61,747 nucleotides of DNA from Natrialba aegyptia DSM 13077 (GTDB lineage Archaea; Halobacteriota; Halobacteria; Halobacteriales; Natrialbaceae). This document shows positions 51,328 to 59,168 of this stretch, in pieces (within the stretch, counting starts at the first letter, position 1; each line of letters begins with the position of its first letter). The notes beneath the pieces were generated by a model. That model worked only from the letters and a program-made list of their open reading frames with translations. It was not told the origin of the DNA and searched no databases. The DNA is taken from assembly GCF_000337535.1 (NCBI RefSeq), contig NZ_AOIP01000019.1, positions 1 to 61,747 on the forward strand. The letters run 5' to 3'. The position numbers were made by a program, and so were the translations under genes.

Positions 51328-51674
51328 GCAACCCACCGGAGACTAAAACTGATTTTTCACCTTGCGCTGACTATAATGTGTTTGCCACCGTTGGTCAAAA
51401 TGCGCCTCGATCACCGGCCCACCGCGGTGGGAATCGGCCGGTGAACTCGAGGGCTGTCAGGTAGCATCCCCCCCACATCCCCCCCCATCCACCATCGCCA
51501 TGCCCTGATCACCCCCAATCCCCCAATCCGATCACCCCCGATCATCCTCACCCCTCCCGCTCGCCGCCCACCCACCGCAGCCGTCTCCGCTGTTCGCCAC
51601 CCGCTGGCGTCCTCGTCTCTCCTCCACCTTTCGCCGCTTCGACTGCCCGCTCCTGCGGCAGTCGACTCATGTCT
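51328..51674. other. 347-base C-rich intergenic region between convergent genes
   Basis: It contains a nested GC-rich hairpin (51411-51444) and five C runs of 5-8 bases at 51468-51539 separated by short AT-containing spacers (G runs on the minus strand). I see no gene. Confidence 0.6.
51411..51444. terminator. Nested GC-rich hairpin between convergent genes
   Basis: TCACCGGCC (51411-51419) pairs with GGCCGGTGA (51436-51444). The perfect palindrome CCCACCGCGGTGGG (51418-51431) sits inside, offering an alternative stem. It is probably a terminator of the HDAC-like gene. Confidence 0.5.
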
Positions 51675-52247
51675 TCAGACGACGAACGACTCGACGAGTT
51701 CACCGGTCGGCTCGCGGATTTCGCCGGTGAGTTCGCTGGTATCGTCGCCGCCGTCGGTTCTGGTTTCGAGAACGGCGTACCCCGGCCGATTCCCGCGCGG
51801 CTGGGCGTAACTACCGGGATTCAACAGGAGACAATCGTCCGTCCGAACGACCGTCGGGCAGTGGGTGTGTCCCGAGACGACGACGTCGGCGTCCCGCGAG
51901 CGGCCGAACATCGCTAATCCAGTCTCGCCGCCGTCACGGCGGTGCGTAACCGCGAAGCGAACGCCACCCGCCTCGACGACGCGGGCCGTCGGCAACCGGT
52001 CGCGAACCGCCGCGCTGTCCGCGTTGCCGTGGACTGCAAACAGGACCGCACACTCATCCTGCAACGCATCGAGCGCCGCTGAACTCGTGAAATCGCCCGC
52101 GTGAATAACGACATCCGCGTTTCGGACCGCACGCAGCACGTCGCCGTCGAGTTCGTGTCCGTCGGCGCTGTGGGTGTCAGAGAGGACGGTAATCGTCGTC
52201 GCCGATGAGTCGGAGTCGAAGTCGGTGTTGGTGTCTGAGTCGGTCAT
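51675..52247 (-). CDS. YfcE/MJ0936-type metallophosphoesterase
   Basis: The 190-residue protein is a calcineurin-like phosphodiesterase: LSDTHSADG, VIHAGDFTS, VHGNAD, SGHTHCPTV and LLNPGS are the five metal-ligand motifs in order. Homologs hydrolyse phosphodiesters with Mn or Ni; the cellular substrate is unknown. I prefer the ATG at 52247; one at 52277 is also in frame. The first 15 residues are a low-complexity Asp/Thr/Ser stretch encoded by a period-6 repeat. It converges on the HDAC-like gene across the C-rich region. Confidence 0.88.
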   Translation of the reverse strand: MTDSDTNTDFDSDSSATTITVLSDTHSADGHELDGDVLRAVRNADVVIHAGDFTSSAALDALQDECAVLFAVHGNADSAAVRDRLPTARVVEAGGVRFAVTHRRDGGETGLAMFGRSRDADVVVSGHTHCPTVVRTDDCLLLNPGSYAQPRGNRPGYAVLETRTDGGDDTSELTGEIREPTGELVESFVV

Positions 52248-52388
52248 GGCTTCGTCTACGACCGCCGTCCGTGGCATGGGTTTCGGTGTAGTGGTGTCGG
52301 TCTCTCACCGAGGATAGACATTCATCCAACATGATACCTTCCCGCGTCCGGCATACTTCTTTAGGAACCTGTCTCGATAGTGAACCCA

Positions 52389-53351
52389 ATGGCCACCAGT
52401 ACCGCCGTCGTCATCGCTGCGCTGTTTGCAAACGCTGCGATCGCAGTTCTCAAATTCGGCGGCTTCGTGCTCACCGGCAGCCCCGCGATGCTTTCGGAGA
52501 CCTATCACTCGATCTCAGATACGGGCAATCAGGTCTTCCTGCTGATCGGCATCCGCTACGGCGCACAGGAGCCCACGCGAAGTCACCCGTTCGGCCACGG
52601 CAAGGCCCAGTTCTTCTACAGCTTCCTCGTGAGCGTCATGCTGTTTGGCATCGCCGGCTGGGAGAGCGCGACACACGGCTACAGCGCACTGCAAGCCGGC
52701 GAAGTCCACCGGGCGAACGAGCCGGTGACGCTGCTCGGCGCGACGTTCGATCCGATCTACGTCAACTACGCGGTGTTGCTCGGAGCCATCGCCTTCGAAT
52801 CCTACGCGTTCTGGAAGGCCTACCAGGGAATTACCGCCCAGATGGACGAGTACGGCTGGGAGTCGTTCCGCGAGGCGTTCCGAAAGACCAGCGACGTGAC
52901 GACGCTGACCGCACTCACCGAGGACGCCATCGCGCTCGCCGGTGCCGGCATCGCCCTCCTCGGCGTCTACCTCTCTCGAACGTACGATAACCCGATCTAC
53001 GACGCCGGCGCTGCGCTCGTTATCGGCATCCTGCTCATGGGATTCGCCATCGCCCTGGCCTGGCAGAACAAGCGCCTCCTCCTCGGCGAGAGCTTACCCG
53101 CCCCCGCCGAAAACGAACTCCGCGCCATCGTCGCCGACTGGGACGGCGTCACCGAACTCGTCGACTTTCGCACCGTCTACTTCGGCGCAGAGGAATTACT
53201 CGTCACCGCAGATGTCGCGTTCGAATCCGAACTCGATGCGGCGACGATCGACGAGCGGATCACCGCTATCGAACGGGCGCTGAAAGAGCACGACGACCAG
53301 ATCCAGCGCGTCTACATCGAACCCGAAACGTCGCAGTCCGATCGCCTCTGA
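52389..53351 (+). CDS. Cation diffusion facilitator (CDF) metal transporter
   Basis: The 320-residue protein has about six membrane helices and a C-terminal cytoplasmic ferredoxin-like domain, the CDF layout. The family metal site is suggested by SETYHSISDTGNQ near residue 40-52 and by the HPFGHGKAQFFYSF loop; the second HxxxD site reads TALTEDAIAL. It probably exports Zn, Co or Mn in exchange for protons. I use the ATG at 52389; an in-frame GTG lies nine bases upstream. An AT-rich CTTCTTTAGG lies about 25-32 bases ahead. Confidence 0.9.
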   Translation: MATSTAVVIAALFANAAIAVLKFGGFVLTGSPAMLSETYHSISDTGNQVFLLIGIRYGAQEPTRSHPFGHGKAQFFYSFLVSVMLFGIAGWESATHGYSALQAGEVHRANEPVTLLGATFDPIYVNYAVLLGAIAFESYAFWKAYQGITAQMDEYGWESFREAFRKTSDVTTLTALTEDAIALAGAGIALLGVYLSRTYDNPIYDAGAALVIGILLMGFAIALAWQNKRLLLGESLPAPAENELRAIVADWDGVTELVDFRTVYFGAEELLVTADVAFESELDAATIDERITAIERALKEHDDQIQRVYIEPETSQSDRL

Positions 53352-53389
53352 GCGCATCGCGACCGCAGGTACTCATCCGAGACGAACCC

Positions 53390-53396
53390 TTTTATC
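53390..53396 (+). promoter_or_regulatory. TATA box of the XPD-like helicase gene
   Basis: TTTTATC lies 24-30 bases before the GTG at 53420. Confidence 0.55.
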
Positions 53397-53419
53397 GGAG
53401 CGGGAACCAATCACCTATC

Positions 53420-55642
53420 GTGTCCGAGACAGCCGGGTACATGCGCTTTTTCCCGTACGATCAGCCGTACGAGAATCAGCGCGAGGCGATGGACCGCATC
53501 CACAACGCGCTCACACGCGGGCAAAACGTACTCTTCGAGGGAGCCTGCGGGACCGGCAAAACCCTCTCCTCGCTGGTCCCCGCTCTCGAAGTCGCCCGCG
53601 AACAGGACAAGACCGTCGTCATCACGACGAACGTCCACCAGCAGATGCGCCAGTTCGTCGCGGAAGCCCGCGCGATCACCTGCGAGGAGTCGATCCGCGC
53701 CGTCGTCTTCAAGGGCAAAGGCTCGATGTGTCACATCGACGTCGGCTACGAGGAGTGCCAAACGCTCCGGGACAACACCCGCGCCGTCGTCGACGCCGAA
53801 CAGGACAAACAGCAACTCGAACGCCGCCAGCGCGAACTCCTCGAAGAGAGCCAGGACGGCGACGGCGGCGCGGCCGACGCCCGCAGCGCCGTCATGGACG
53901 AACTCGAGTCCATCGAGGACCGCCTCGACGACCTCGAAGACCAGAACGTCTGTGAGTACTACCGGAACAACCTGACCGAAGACACCGAGGAATTCTTCGG
54001 CTGGCTCTTCGAGGACGTTCGCACCCCGGACGAAATTTACGACTACGCAGAGCAACGCCAGCTTTGCGGCTACGAACTCCTGAAGGAGGGCATCGAGGGC
54101 GTCGACCTCGTCGTCTGCAACTACCACCACCTGCTCGACGCCACGATCCGCGAGCAGTTCTTCCGCTGGCTCGGCCGCGACCCCGATGACGTGATCGCCG
54201 TCTTCGACGAGGCCCACAACGTCGAAGACGCCGCCCGCGAGCACGCCACCCGGACCTGCTCCGAACGCACGTTCGAGTCCGCGCTGGATGAACTCGCGGA
54301 GACGGACGATCCGCGCGCAGAGGACGCCGTGAACGCGCTCTCTGCCTTCCACCGGGCGCTCGTCGAAACCTACGAGGACTCCTTCGGCTTCGGCGAGAGC
54401 GCGGTGCAACGCGCCGCGGATAACGCGAGCGGCCGCGGGCCGCGAGCGCGCGAACGGATCGGCGAGAACTGGGAGGACGTCCCGATCGCCAACGAGGGCC
54501 GACGCGACGACCTCACACTCGAGTTCTTGCAGCGCTACTCGGGGCGGGGGATCGAGGCGGACCTCGAGGCGGCGATGAAACTCGGCCAGGAGTTAGACGA
54601 GGAGTACGAGGAGGCTTACCGCGAGGGCGAGACGGCGACGCGGACGGAGTGTCAGACGCTCCAGGCGGCGGCGTTCGTCAGCGCGTGGATGAACGAAGGG
54701 GCAAAGGAAGGGCTCTATCCGGTCGTCTCCGTCACCCGCGACGCGGGGACCGACGAGATTTACGGCCGCGCGGAGCTGTACTCCTGTCTGCCTCGACAGG
54801 TCACCGGCCAGTTGTTCGAGGAGGTGTCCGCAACCGTGCTGATGAGTGCAACGCTGCAGCCGTTCGACGTGACCGAGGACGTGCTGGGGCTGGAGAAGCC
54901 GGTGACGATGGCCTACGGACTGCAGTTTCCCGCGGACAACCGCCGGACCTACGCCGTCGAGACGCCGCCGCTTTTCTCTTCGGACCGGGACGACCCGGCG
55001 GTCCAGACGGATGTCACGGAGACGATCCACGACGCCGTTCGCATGACGCCCGGGAACACGCTCGCCTTTTTCCCGAACTACGGGGAAGCGAGTCGGTACG
55101 CCGAACGACTCGAAAACCGGTCAGAGAGGACTGTCTACCTCGATGAACCGGGCGTCGCGGTCGAGGACCTTCGACAAGAGTTCATCGCGGACGACGACGC
55201 CGTCCTCTGTACCTCGCTGTGGGGGACGCTCGCGGAGGGGGTGAGCTTCGACGGCGAGGACGCCCGAACCGTGCTCGTCGTCGGGGTTCCGTACCCGCAC
55301 CTCGACGACCGGGCCGAGGCGGTCCAGGAGGCCTACGACGCGGCCTTCGAGGGCACCGAGACCGGCTGGCGCTACGCGGTCGAGATTCCGACCGTCCGCA
55401 AGACCAGACAGGCGCTCGGCCGGGTCATCCGCTCGCCCGAAGACATCGGCGTCCGCGCGCTCCTCGACCGGCGTTACTCGAAGCAGGCGAAGTCTGATCT
55501 CGGCAAGTACAGCGTCAACAGTACCTTTCCGCACGAACAACGACAGGAGCTACTCGATATCGGCTCGGACAAACTCAAGTTCGCGATGCGAAACTTCTAC
55601 GGCGACCACGACTGCTACGGTGGCGACCCACCGGCACCCTGA
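53420..55642 (+). CDS. XPD/Rad3-family (DinG-like) DNA helicase
   Basis: The 740-residue superfamily 2 helicase starts at a GTG. It has Walker A GACGTGKT (41-48), DEAH at 263-266 (VFDEAHNVED), a TSATLQPF-like MSATLQPFD motif, and the C-terminal GVPYPHLDDR and QALGRVIRSPEDIG (motif VI) blocks. Cysteines at 104, 113, 178 and 216 are candidates for the 4Fe-4S cluster of this family; a Glu/Arg-rich insertion (about 125-175) separates the second and third. It unwinds DNA 5' to 3' by family inference, in repair or replication-fork rescue. Confidence 0.93.
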   Translation: MSETAGYMRFFPYDQPYENQREAMDRIHNALTRGQNVLFEGACGTGKTLSSLVPALEVAREQDKTVVITTNVHQQMRQFVAEARAITCEESIRAVVFKGKGSMCHIDVGYEECQTLRDNTRAVVDAEQDKQQLERRQRELLEESQDGDGGAADARSAVMDELESIEDRLDDLEDQNVCEYYRNNLTEDTEEFFGWLFEDVRTPDEIYDYAEQRQLCGYELLKEGIEGVDLVVCNYHHLLDATIREQFFRWLGRDPDDVIAVFDEAHNVEDAAREHATRTCSERTFESALDELAETDDPRAEDAVNALSAFHRALVETYEDSFGFGESAVQRAADNASGRGPRARERIGENWEDVPIANEGRRDDLTLEFLQRYSGRGIEADLEAAMKLGQELDEEYEEAYREGETATRTECQTLQAAAFVSAWMNEGAKEGLYPVVSVTRDAGTDEIYGRAELYSCLPRQVTGQLFEEVSATVLMSATLQPFDVTEDVLGLEKPVTMAYGLQFPADNRRTYAVETPPLFSSDRDDPAVQTDVTETIHDAVRMTPGNTLAFFPNYGEASRYAERLENRSERTVYLDEPGVAVEDLRQEFIADDDAVLCTSLWGTLAEGVSFDGEDARTVLVVGVPYPHLDDRAEAVQEAYDAAFEGTETGWRYAVEIPTVRKTRQALGRVIRSPEDIGVRALLDRRYSKQAKSDLGKYSVNSTFPHEQRQELLDIGSDKLKFAMRNFYGDHDCYGGDPPAP

Positions 55643-55649
55643 TTCGGCA

Positions 55650-55668
55650 CGGGCGCTTTCGACGCCCG
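55650..55668. terminator. Hairpin between convergent helicase and lipoprotein genes
   Basis: CGGGCG (55650-55655), loop CTTTCGA, CGCCCG (55663-55668), in the 32-base gap between two convergent stops. Confidence 0.5.
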
Positions 55669-55674
55669 CCCTGC

Positions 55675-56043
55675 TCACTCGATCGTCACGTGCCCGACGC
55701 CGCCGATCAGCATCACGACGTGCGTTCCGCCGTCCTCGACCGACACCTCGAACGTCTCCTCGTCCGCCGTGATCGTCCGGGTGTCGACGATGCCGTTTTC
55801 TTCGTGATCCAGTCGAAATCCGATCCCCTCGCGTTCGAGATCCGAGCTCCCGTTCTCGCCGTCACCGAGCGGAAATATCTCTTCGACCTCCACCGTGATT
55901 TCCAGTTCCGATCCCGCGTCGGCACTGAACTCGACGACTTCGTCCTCGCCGATCGTCGTATCGACGCCACCGCCGGCGAGGAGTCCAGTACAGCCTGCAA
56001 ACGGCACCGTTGCAGCGAGTGCCATGACAGAACGTCGGTTCAT
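55675..56043 (-). CDS. Small Tat/Sec lipoprotein (122 aa), unknown
   Basis: The protein starts MNRRSVMALAATVPFAGCTG, with twin Arg at 3-4 and a lipobox FAGC (Cys18), so it should be a lipid-anchored surface protein. The rest is an acidic beta-rich domain (VVEFSADAGSELEITVEVEE, then GGTHVVMLIGGVGHVTIE at the end). I recognise no family. It follows the rhodanese gene on the same strand after about 67 bases and may be part of that operon or separate. Confidence 0.75.
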   Translation of the reverse strand: MNRRSVMALAATVPFAGCTGLLAGGGVDTTIGEDEVVEFSADAGSELEITVEVEEIFPLGDGENGSSDLEREGIGFRLDHEENGIVDTRTITADEETFEVSVEDGGTHVVMLIGGVGHVTIE

Positions 56044-56110
56044 AGAACAGAGACACGATAGTAGCCACGAATAGTTTCTGGCCGAACTGCTGTGTCTTGT
56101 GCGTCTTCCG

Positions 56111-56452
56111 TTACTGCGGCTGGAGGCTTGATTCGGACGTAGCCGACTCCCAGGCCTCGTAGCCGCCGTCCATGCTCGCAACGGACTCTGCGTCGCCGTA
56201 CTCGTCGATGAGTCGAGCGGCCTGGATCGAGGTCTTTCCGATGTAGCAGTAGACGATGACCTCGTCGGCCCAGTCGCGGTCGACGACCGTCTCCTCGAGT
56301 TCGTCGATCGTGACGTGTTCGGCACCGGGGAGATGGCCGTCGTCGTAGGCCGTGTCCTCGCGGACGTCGATCAGGTCGAGTTCATCGTCATCGTCATCGC
56401 CATCGTCGCCGATGCGGTCGCGGACCGTTTCGGGGGAGAGTTCGTCGATCAT
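56111..56452 (-). CDS. Rhodanese-like sulfurtransferase
   Basis: The 113-residue single-domain rhodanese has LDLIDVREDTAYDDGHLPGAEHV, the active-site loop VYCYIGKTS with catalytic Cys69, and DGGYEAW at the end. The acidic insert DDGDDDDDE near residue 16-24 is a typical haloarchaeal feature. It can carry persulfide sulfur. It lies 18 bases after tusA and downstream of the YeeE transporter, so it is likely the third gene of a sulfur-relay operon. Confidence 0.92.
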   Translation of the reverse strand: MIDELSPETVRDRIGDDGDDDDDELDLIDVREDTAYDDGHLPGAEHVTIDELEETVVDRDWADEVIVYCYIGKTSIQAARLIDEYGDAESVASMDGGYEAWESATSESSLQPQ

Positions 56453-56470
56453 TGTCGTGTACAGGGTGGA

Positions 56471-56764
56471 TTACCGTTTCCGGAGGTAGATCCGATAGGT
56501 TGCGTCGCCGCTTCGCCACACCTTCGCGTCGGCGTCGTCGCCGACGGCTCGGGGGACGTTTTCGGTGCAGGGGACGTGGTCCGTCTCCTGGACGAGGAGG
56601 TCGCCCGACTCGAGCTGCTGGAGGCCCTTCTTGGCCTCGACTTGCGGGTACGGACAGACCTCGCCCATCATGTCCTGGACGAGGTCGGCCTCCTCGAAGA
56701 GTTCGGTTGCGTCGTCGTCGCTCAGTTCGTCCGGGGTGTTCGTTACGTCGTCGATGGATGGCAT
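56471..56764 (-). CDS. TusA/SirA-family sulfur carrier
   Basis: The 97-residue protein has the TusA signature EVCPYPQVEAKKGL with Cys37, after an acidic N-terminal extension of about 25 residues that is not in bacterial TusA. A second Cys66 (DHVPCTENVPRA) follows. TusA-type proteins accept persulfide sulfur and pass it on for tRNA thiolation or cofactors. It stands between the YeeE transporter and the rhodanese, which suggests that imported thiosulfate or sulfide sulfur is relayed through it. Confidence 0.92.
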   Translation of the reverse strand: MPSIDDVTNTPDELSDDDATELFEEADLVQDMMGEVCPYPQVEAKKGLQQLESGDLLVQETDHVPCTENVPRAVGDDADAKVWRSGDATYRIYLRKR

Positions 56765-56840
56765 GTGTCTGTGCGTGTTGATTCGGGGTCAGTAGTGGTT
56801 GGCGATCGATTCGGTCAGGTATCGGACCGGAGGTGGCGCA

Positions 56841-58016
56841 TCAGATGGCACAGCCGACCTCGCGGTAGATCCAGTGGGTCATCACGTAGACGCCGGCGAC
56901 GATGCCGACCGCGGCGATGAACGAGTGGACCGACAGCTCGGCGATACCCGAGTAGATGTTCCCGATGTTACAGCCGGGCGCGAGTCGGGAGCCGGCTCCC
57001 ATGAGGAGTCCGCCGACGACCGCGTTCGGGAGTCGCCGCCGCTTCGGCACGCGGACCGCGAAGTCCCCGCTCCAGACGGCGGCGAGAAACGCGCCGACGA
57101 TGACGAACGCGATCATCACCATGTCGACGGTCACGTCGACGCCCTGGCCCTGGAAGAGCACGGAGCCCCAGTACTCGAACGAGTTCGCCTCGACGCCGAC
57201 CTGCGAGAGCAGATAGCCGGTCCAGCGGGCTTCGGGACCGGTCACGCCGACGATCGAGTGCTGGGTGAACCAGAGCACGGCGGCGGCGGTGATTCCGAGG
57301 GCGGCGGTCCGCGGGTCCCAGGGCTGCTTGCTCGCGGCGATCGGGGTTCGCCACGCGCGAGCGAGACCGCGCGCGTAGGTGGCCGTCCCGCGGGCGAACT
57401 GTCGTAACCCGATGACCGGCGCACGAAGCGCCCCGAGGTGCAACTGGGCCACGTCCGCGCGCTCGCCGAACTCGGCGGTCGTCGAGGCCCGTCCGACGAG
57501 GGTGGCGTACCCGAGCAGCGCGACGATCGCGACGCCGACGCCGAGCAGTCCCGCCGGGATCGACGTGACGGTAAACAGGCTGACGCCCTCGCCCACCGTC
57601 AGCGCCGCGAAGTACGTGCTATCGAGCGTCGGGAAGGCGACGGTAAACGCCGCGTAGCCGATACCCATACAGAGCAGCGTCAGCCAGAACTGTAGGTAGC
57701 CCTCACCGGCACGATAGAGCGTGCCGCTGGCACAGCCGCCGGCGTAGGTCATCCCGATTCCGAAGATGAAGCCGCCGACGAGTCCGGTGAGGCCCCACTG
57801 TGGCGTCCAGAACGTCTGATAGTACCCGAACTGGTAGGCGATCCCCCAGAAGACCATCGTCAAGAGCGTCGCGGCGAGAACGCCCTTCGTGACGCGGGAG
57901 TCCTTGTACGCGAAGAAGTCCCGAAAGGCGTTCACGAAGCAGAACCGCCCCTTCTGGAGGAACGCCCCCAGCGCGGTCCCGACGAGCGCTGCAACGAGTA
58001 GTGTCGAAAGCACCAT
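56841..58016 (-). CDS. YeeE/YedE (TsuA-like) thiosulfate/sulfur transporter
   Basis: The 391-residue membrane protein has about ten helices and the three conserved Cys motifs of the family: KGRFCFVNAFRD (Cys26), YAGGCASGTLYRAGEG (Cys95) and LAPGCNIGNIYSG (Cys349). Bacterial TsuA imports thiosulfate through such cysteines. An additional soluble loop lies at about 180-235. A TATA-like GAGTTAAGGCC on the minus strand lies 22-31 bases before the ATG. It is the first gene of the YeeE-TusA-rhodanese group. Confidence 0.93.
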   Translation of the reverse strand: MVLSTLLVAALVGTALGAFLQKGRFCFVNAFRDFFAYKDSRVTKGVLAATLLTMVFWGIAYQFGYYQTFWTPQWGLTGLVGGFIFGIGMTYAGGCASGTLYRAGEGYLQFWLTLLCMGIGYAAFTVAFPTLDSTYFAALTVGEGVSLFTVTSIPAGLLGVGVAIVALLGYATLVGRASTTAEFGERADVAQLHLGALRAPVIGLRQFARGTATYARGLARAWRTPIAASKQPWDPRTAALGITAAAVLWFTQHSIVGVTGPEARWTGYLLSQVGVEANSFEYWGSVLFQGQGVDVTVDMVMIAFVIVGAFLAAVWSGDFAVRVPKRRRLPNAVVGGLLMGAGSRLAPGCNIGNIYSGIAELSVHSFIAAVGIVAGVYVMTHWIYREVGCAI

Positions 58017-58243
58017 CGAAAGGCAACGGCTCGCCGGCCTTAACTCGCGTCCAGCCGGATGACTATTCCCGCACTCCGGACGAACTCGAGTCGCCGAATC
58101 CGGCCGGTAACGGCTGTTCCCGGTGCCGAACGTCGTGTACTGGCGTCTCTGTAACTACTAGCTACCAGCAGCATTTGCGCCTACCGCGCACCGCCCATTG
58201 CGAGAACGAAATGACGATACCACGACTACGATAATTACGACGA

Positions 58244-58759
58244 CTACAACGACCGTGACGACAACGGCACGCGACTCGCCGGCACCTTCTCCGTGCCGTT
58301 CCAGAACTCGAGTTCAGTGACGGTCCAGGTGATCGGGTCGATTTCACGGTCGGCCAGTCGCCGTGCGGTTGCGGTGTCGCCGTCTCGGGCGAGCGTGATG
58401 TGGGGGACGTAGTCGTCGCCTTCGAGGTCGTCGAGGGGGTCGAACGTCTCGATGAGTTCGGCGTGAATGGCCTCGAGACCGGGGCTGTCGACGCTGAGGT
58501 AGACGACGGGTGCGGAGCCGATCGGCGGGTCGTCGAAGTAGTCGATACCGGTTATCGTCGCGTCGACGGCGGCCGTGTTTTCGAGTGCGCGGTGAGTCTT
58601 GCGCTGGAGGTGGCCGAACTGCGCCTGCGTGGCATCGCCGAGCCGTTTGAGAAGACACGAGTGGGTCTGGCGGACGTGCTCGAAGGCGACGAGTTCGGGA
58701 TGGAGGTCGGTAGCGAGTTTGCGGACGCGGCCGGGGACGGGGGCGATAACGCTGTACAC
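58244..58759 (-). CDS. 2'-5' RNA ligase-like / 2H phosphoesterase family protein
   Basis: The 171-residue protein starts at a GTG and belongs to the LigT/2H phosphoesterase group. One catalytic-type His is His120 in VPHITLAR; the other is His33 in THSCLLKRLG, where Ser follows instead of the usual pattern H-x-T/S. The family joins or hydrolyses 2',5' or cyclic phosphodiester RNA ends; the substrate here is unknown. The start at 58759 comes from the family N terminus (YSVIAPVPG). It stands downstream of no obvious operon partner. Confidence 0.85.
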   Translation of the reverse strand: MYSVIAPVPGRVRKLATDLHPELVAFEHVRQTHSCLLKRLGDATQAQFGHLQRKTHRALENTAAVDATITGIDYFDDPPIGSAPVVYLSVDSPGLEAIHAELIETFDPLDDLEGDDYVPHITLARDGDTATARRLADREIDPITWTVTELEFWNGTEKVPASRVPLSSRSL

Positions 58760-58896
58760 GCGTCGAGTCGGGTAGTAATTGTGGCGGGGTGTGTTTGAGC
58801 GTTCTGTTCCGGTTCCCGTTCTCGCCTTGATTATCTTGTTACGCGTGCGAGCGTGCAAATCGCACCACGTTCGCTGACTCGCCGATTCAGCGCCGC

Positions 58897-59082
58897 TTAC
58901 AACTGGTCGAGCAGCCACAGGACGATCAGGCCGAGGATCGCGAGCATGAGCAGCGGCTGGAGCAATCCGACGATGGTGCCGACGATCGCCTGCATGACCT
59001 CGATGATGAGCAGGATGGCGACTAACACGAGGACGAGTTTCAGGAGGGTTTCGACCGCGAGTGAACCACGAGTGTCGGTCAT
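58897..59082 (-). CDS. Small membrane protein (61 aa), DUF7554-like
   Basis: The protein has a short polar N terminus (MTDTRGSLAVETL) and two long hydrophobic helices (about 14-30 and 34-57) ending WLLDQL. It resembles a small haloarchaeal membrane family (named DUF7554 only tentatively). It is divergent from the winged-helix membrane protein gene, with a TATA-like box between them. Confidence 0.75.
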   Translation of the reverse strand: MTDTRGSLAVETLLKLVLVLVAILLIIEVMQAIVGTIVGLLQPLLMLAILGLIVLWLLDQL

Positions 59083-59138
59083 AGGGAACTCTTTGTCAGG
59101 GAAATTGAAAAATACTCCGCTACTGGAGTCGGAAAGAC

Positions 59139-59148
59139 CTATTTAGTC
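59139..59148 (+). promoter_or_regulatory. TATA-like element of the membrane winged-helix gene
   Basis: CTATTTAGTC lies 21-30 bases before the ATG at 59169 and favours it over the upstream TTG at 59160. Confidence 0.5.
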
Positions 59149-59168
59149 GGCCCCGGCAGTTGTACGTA

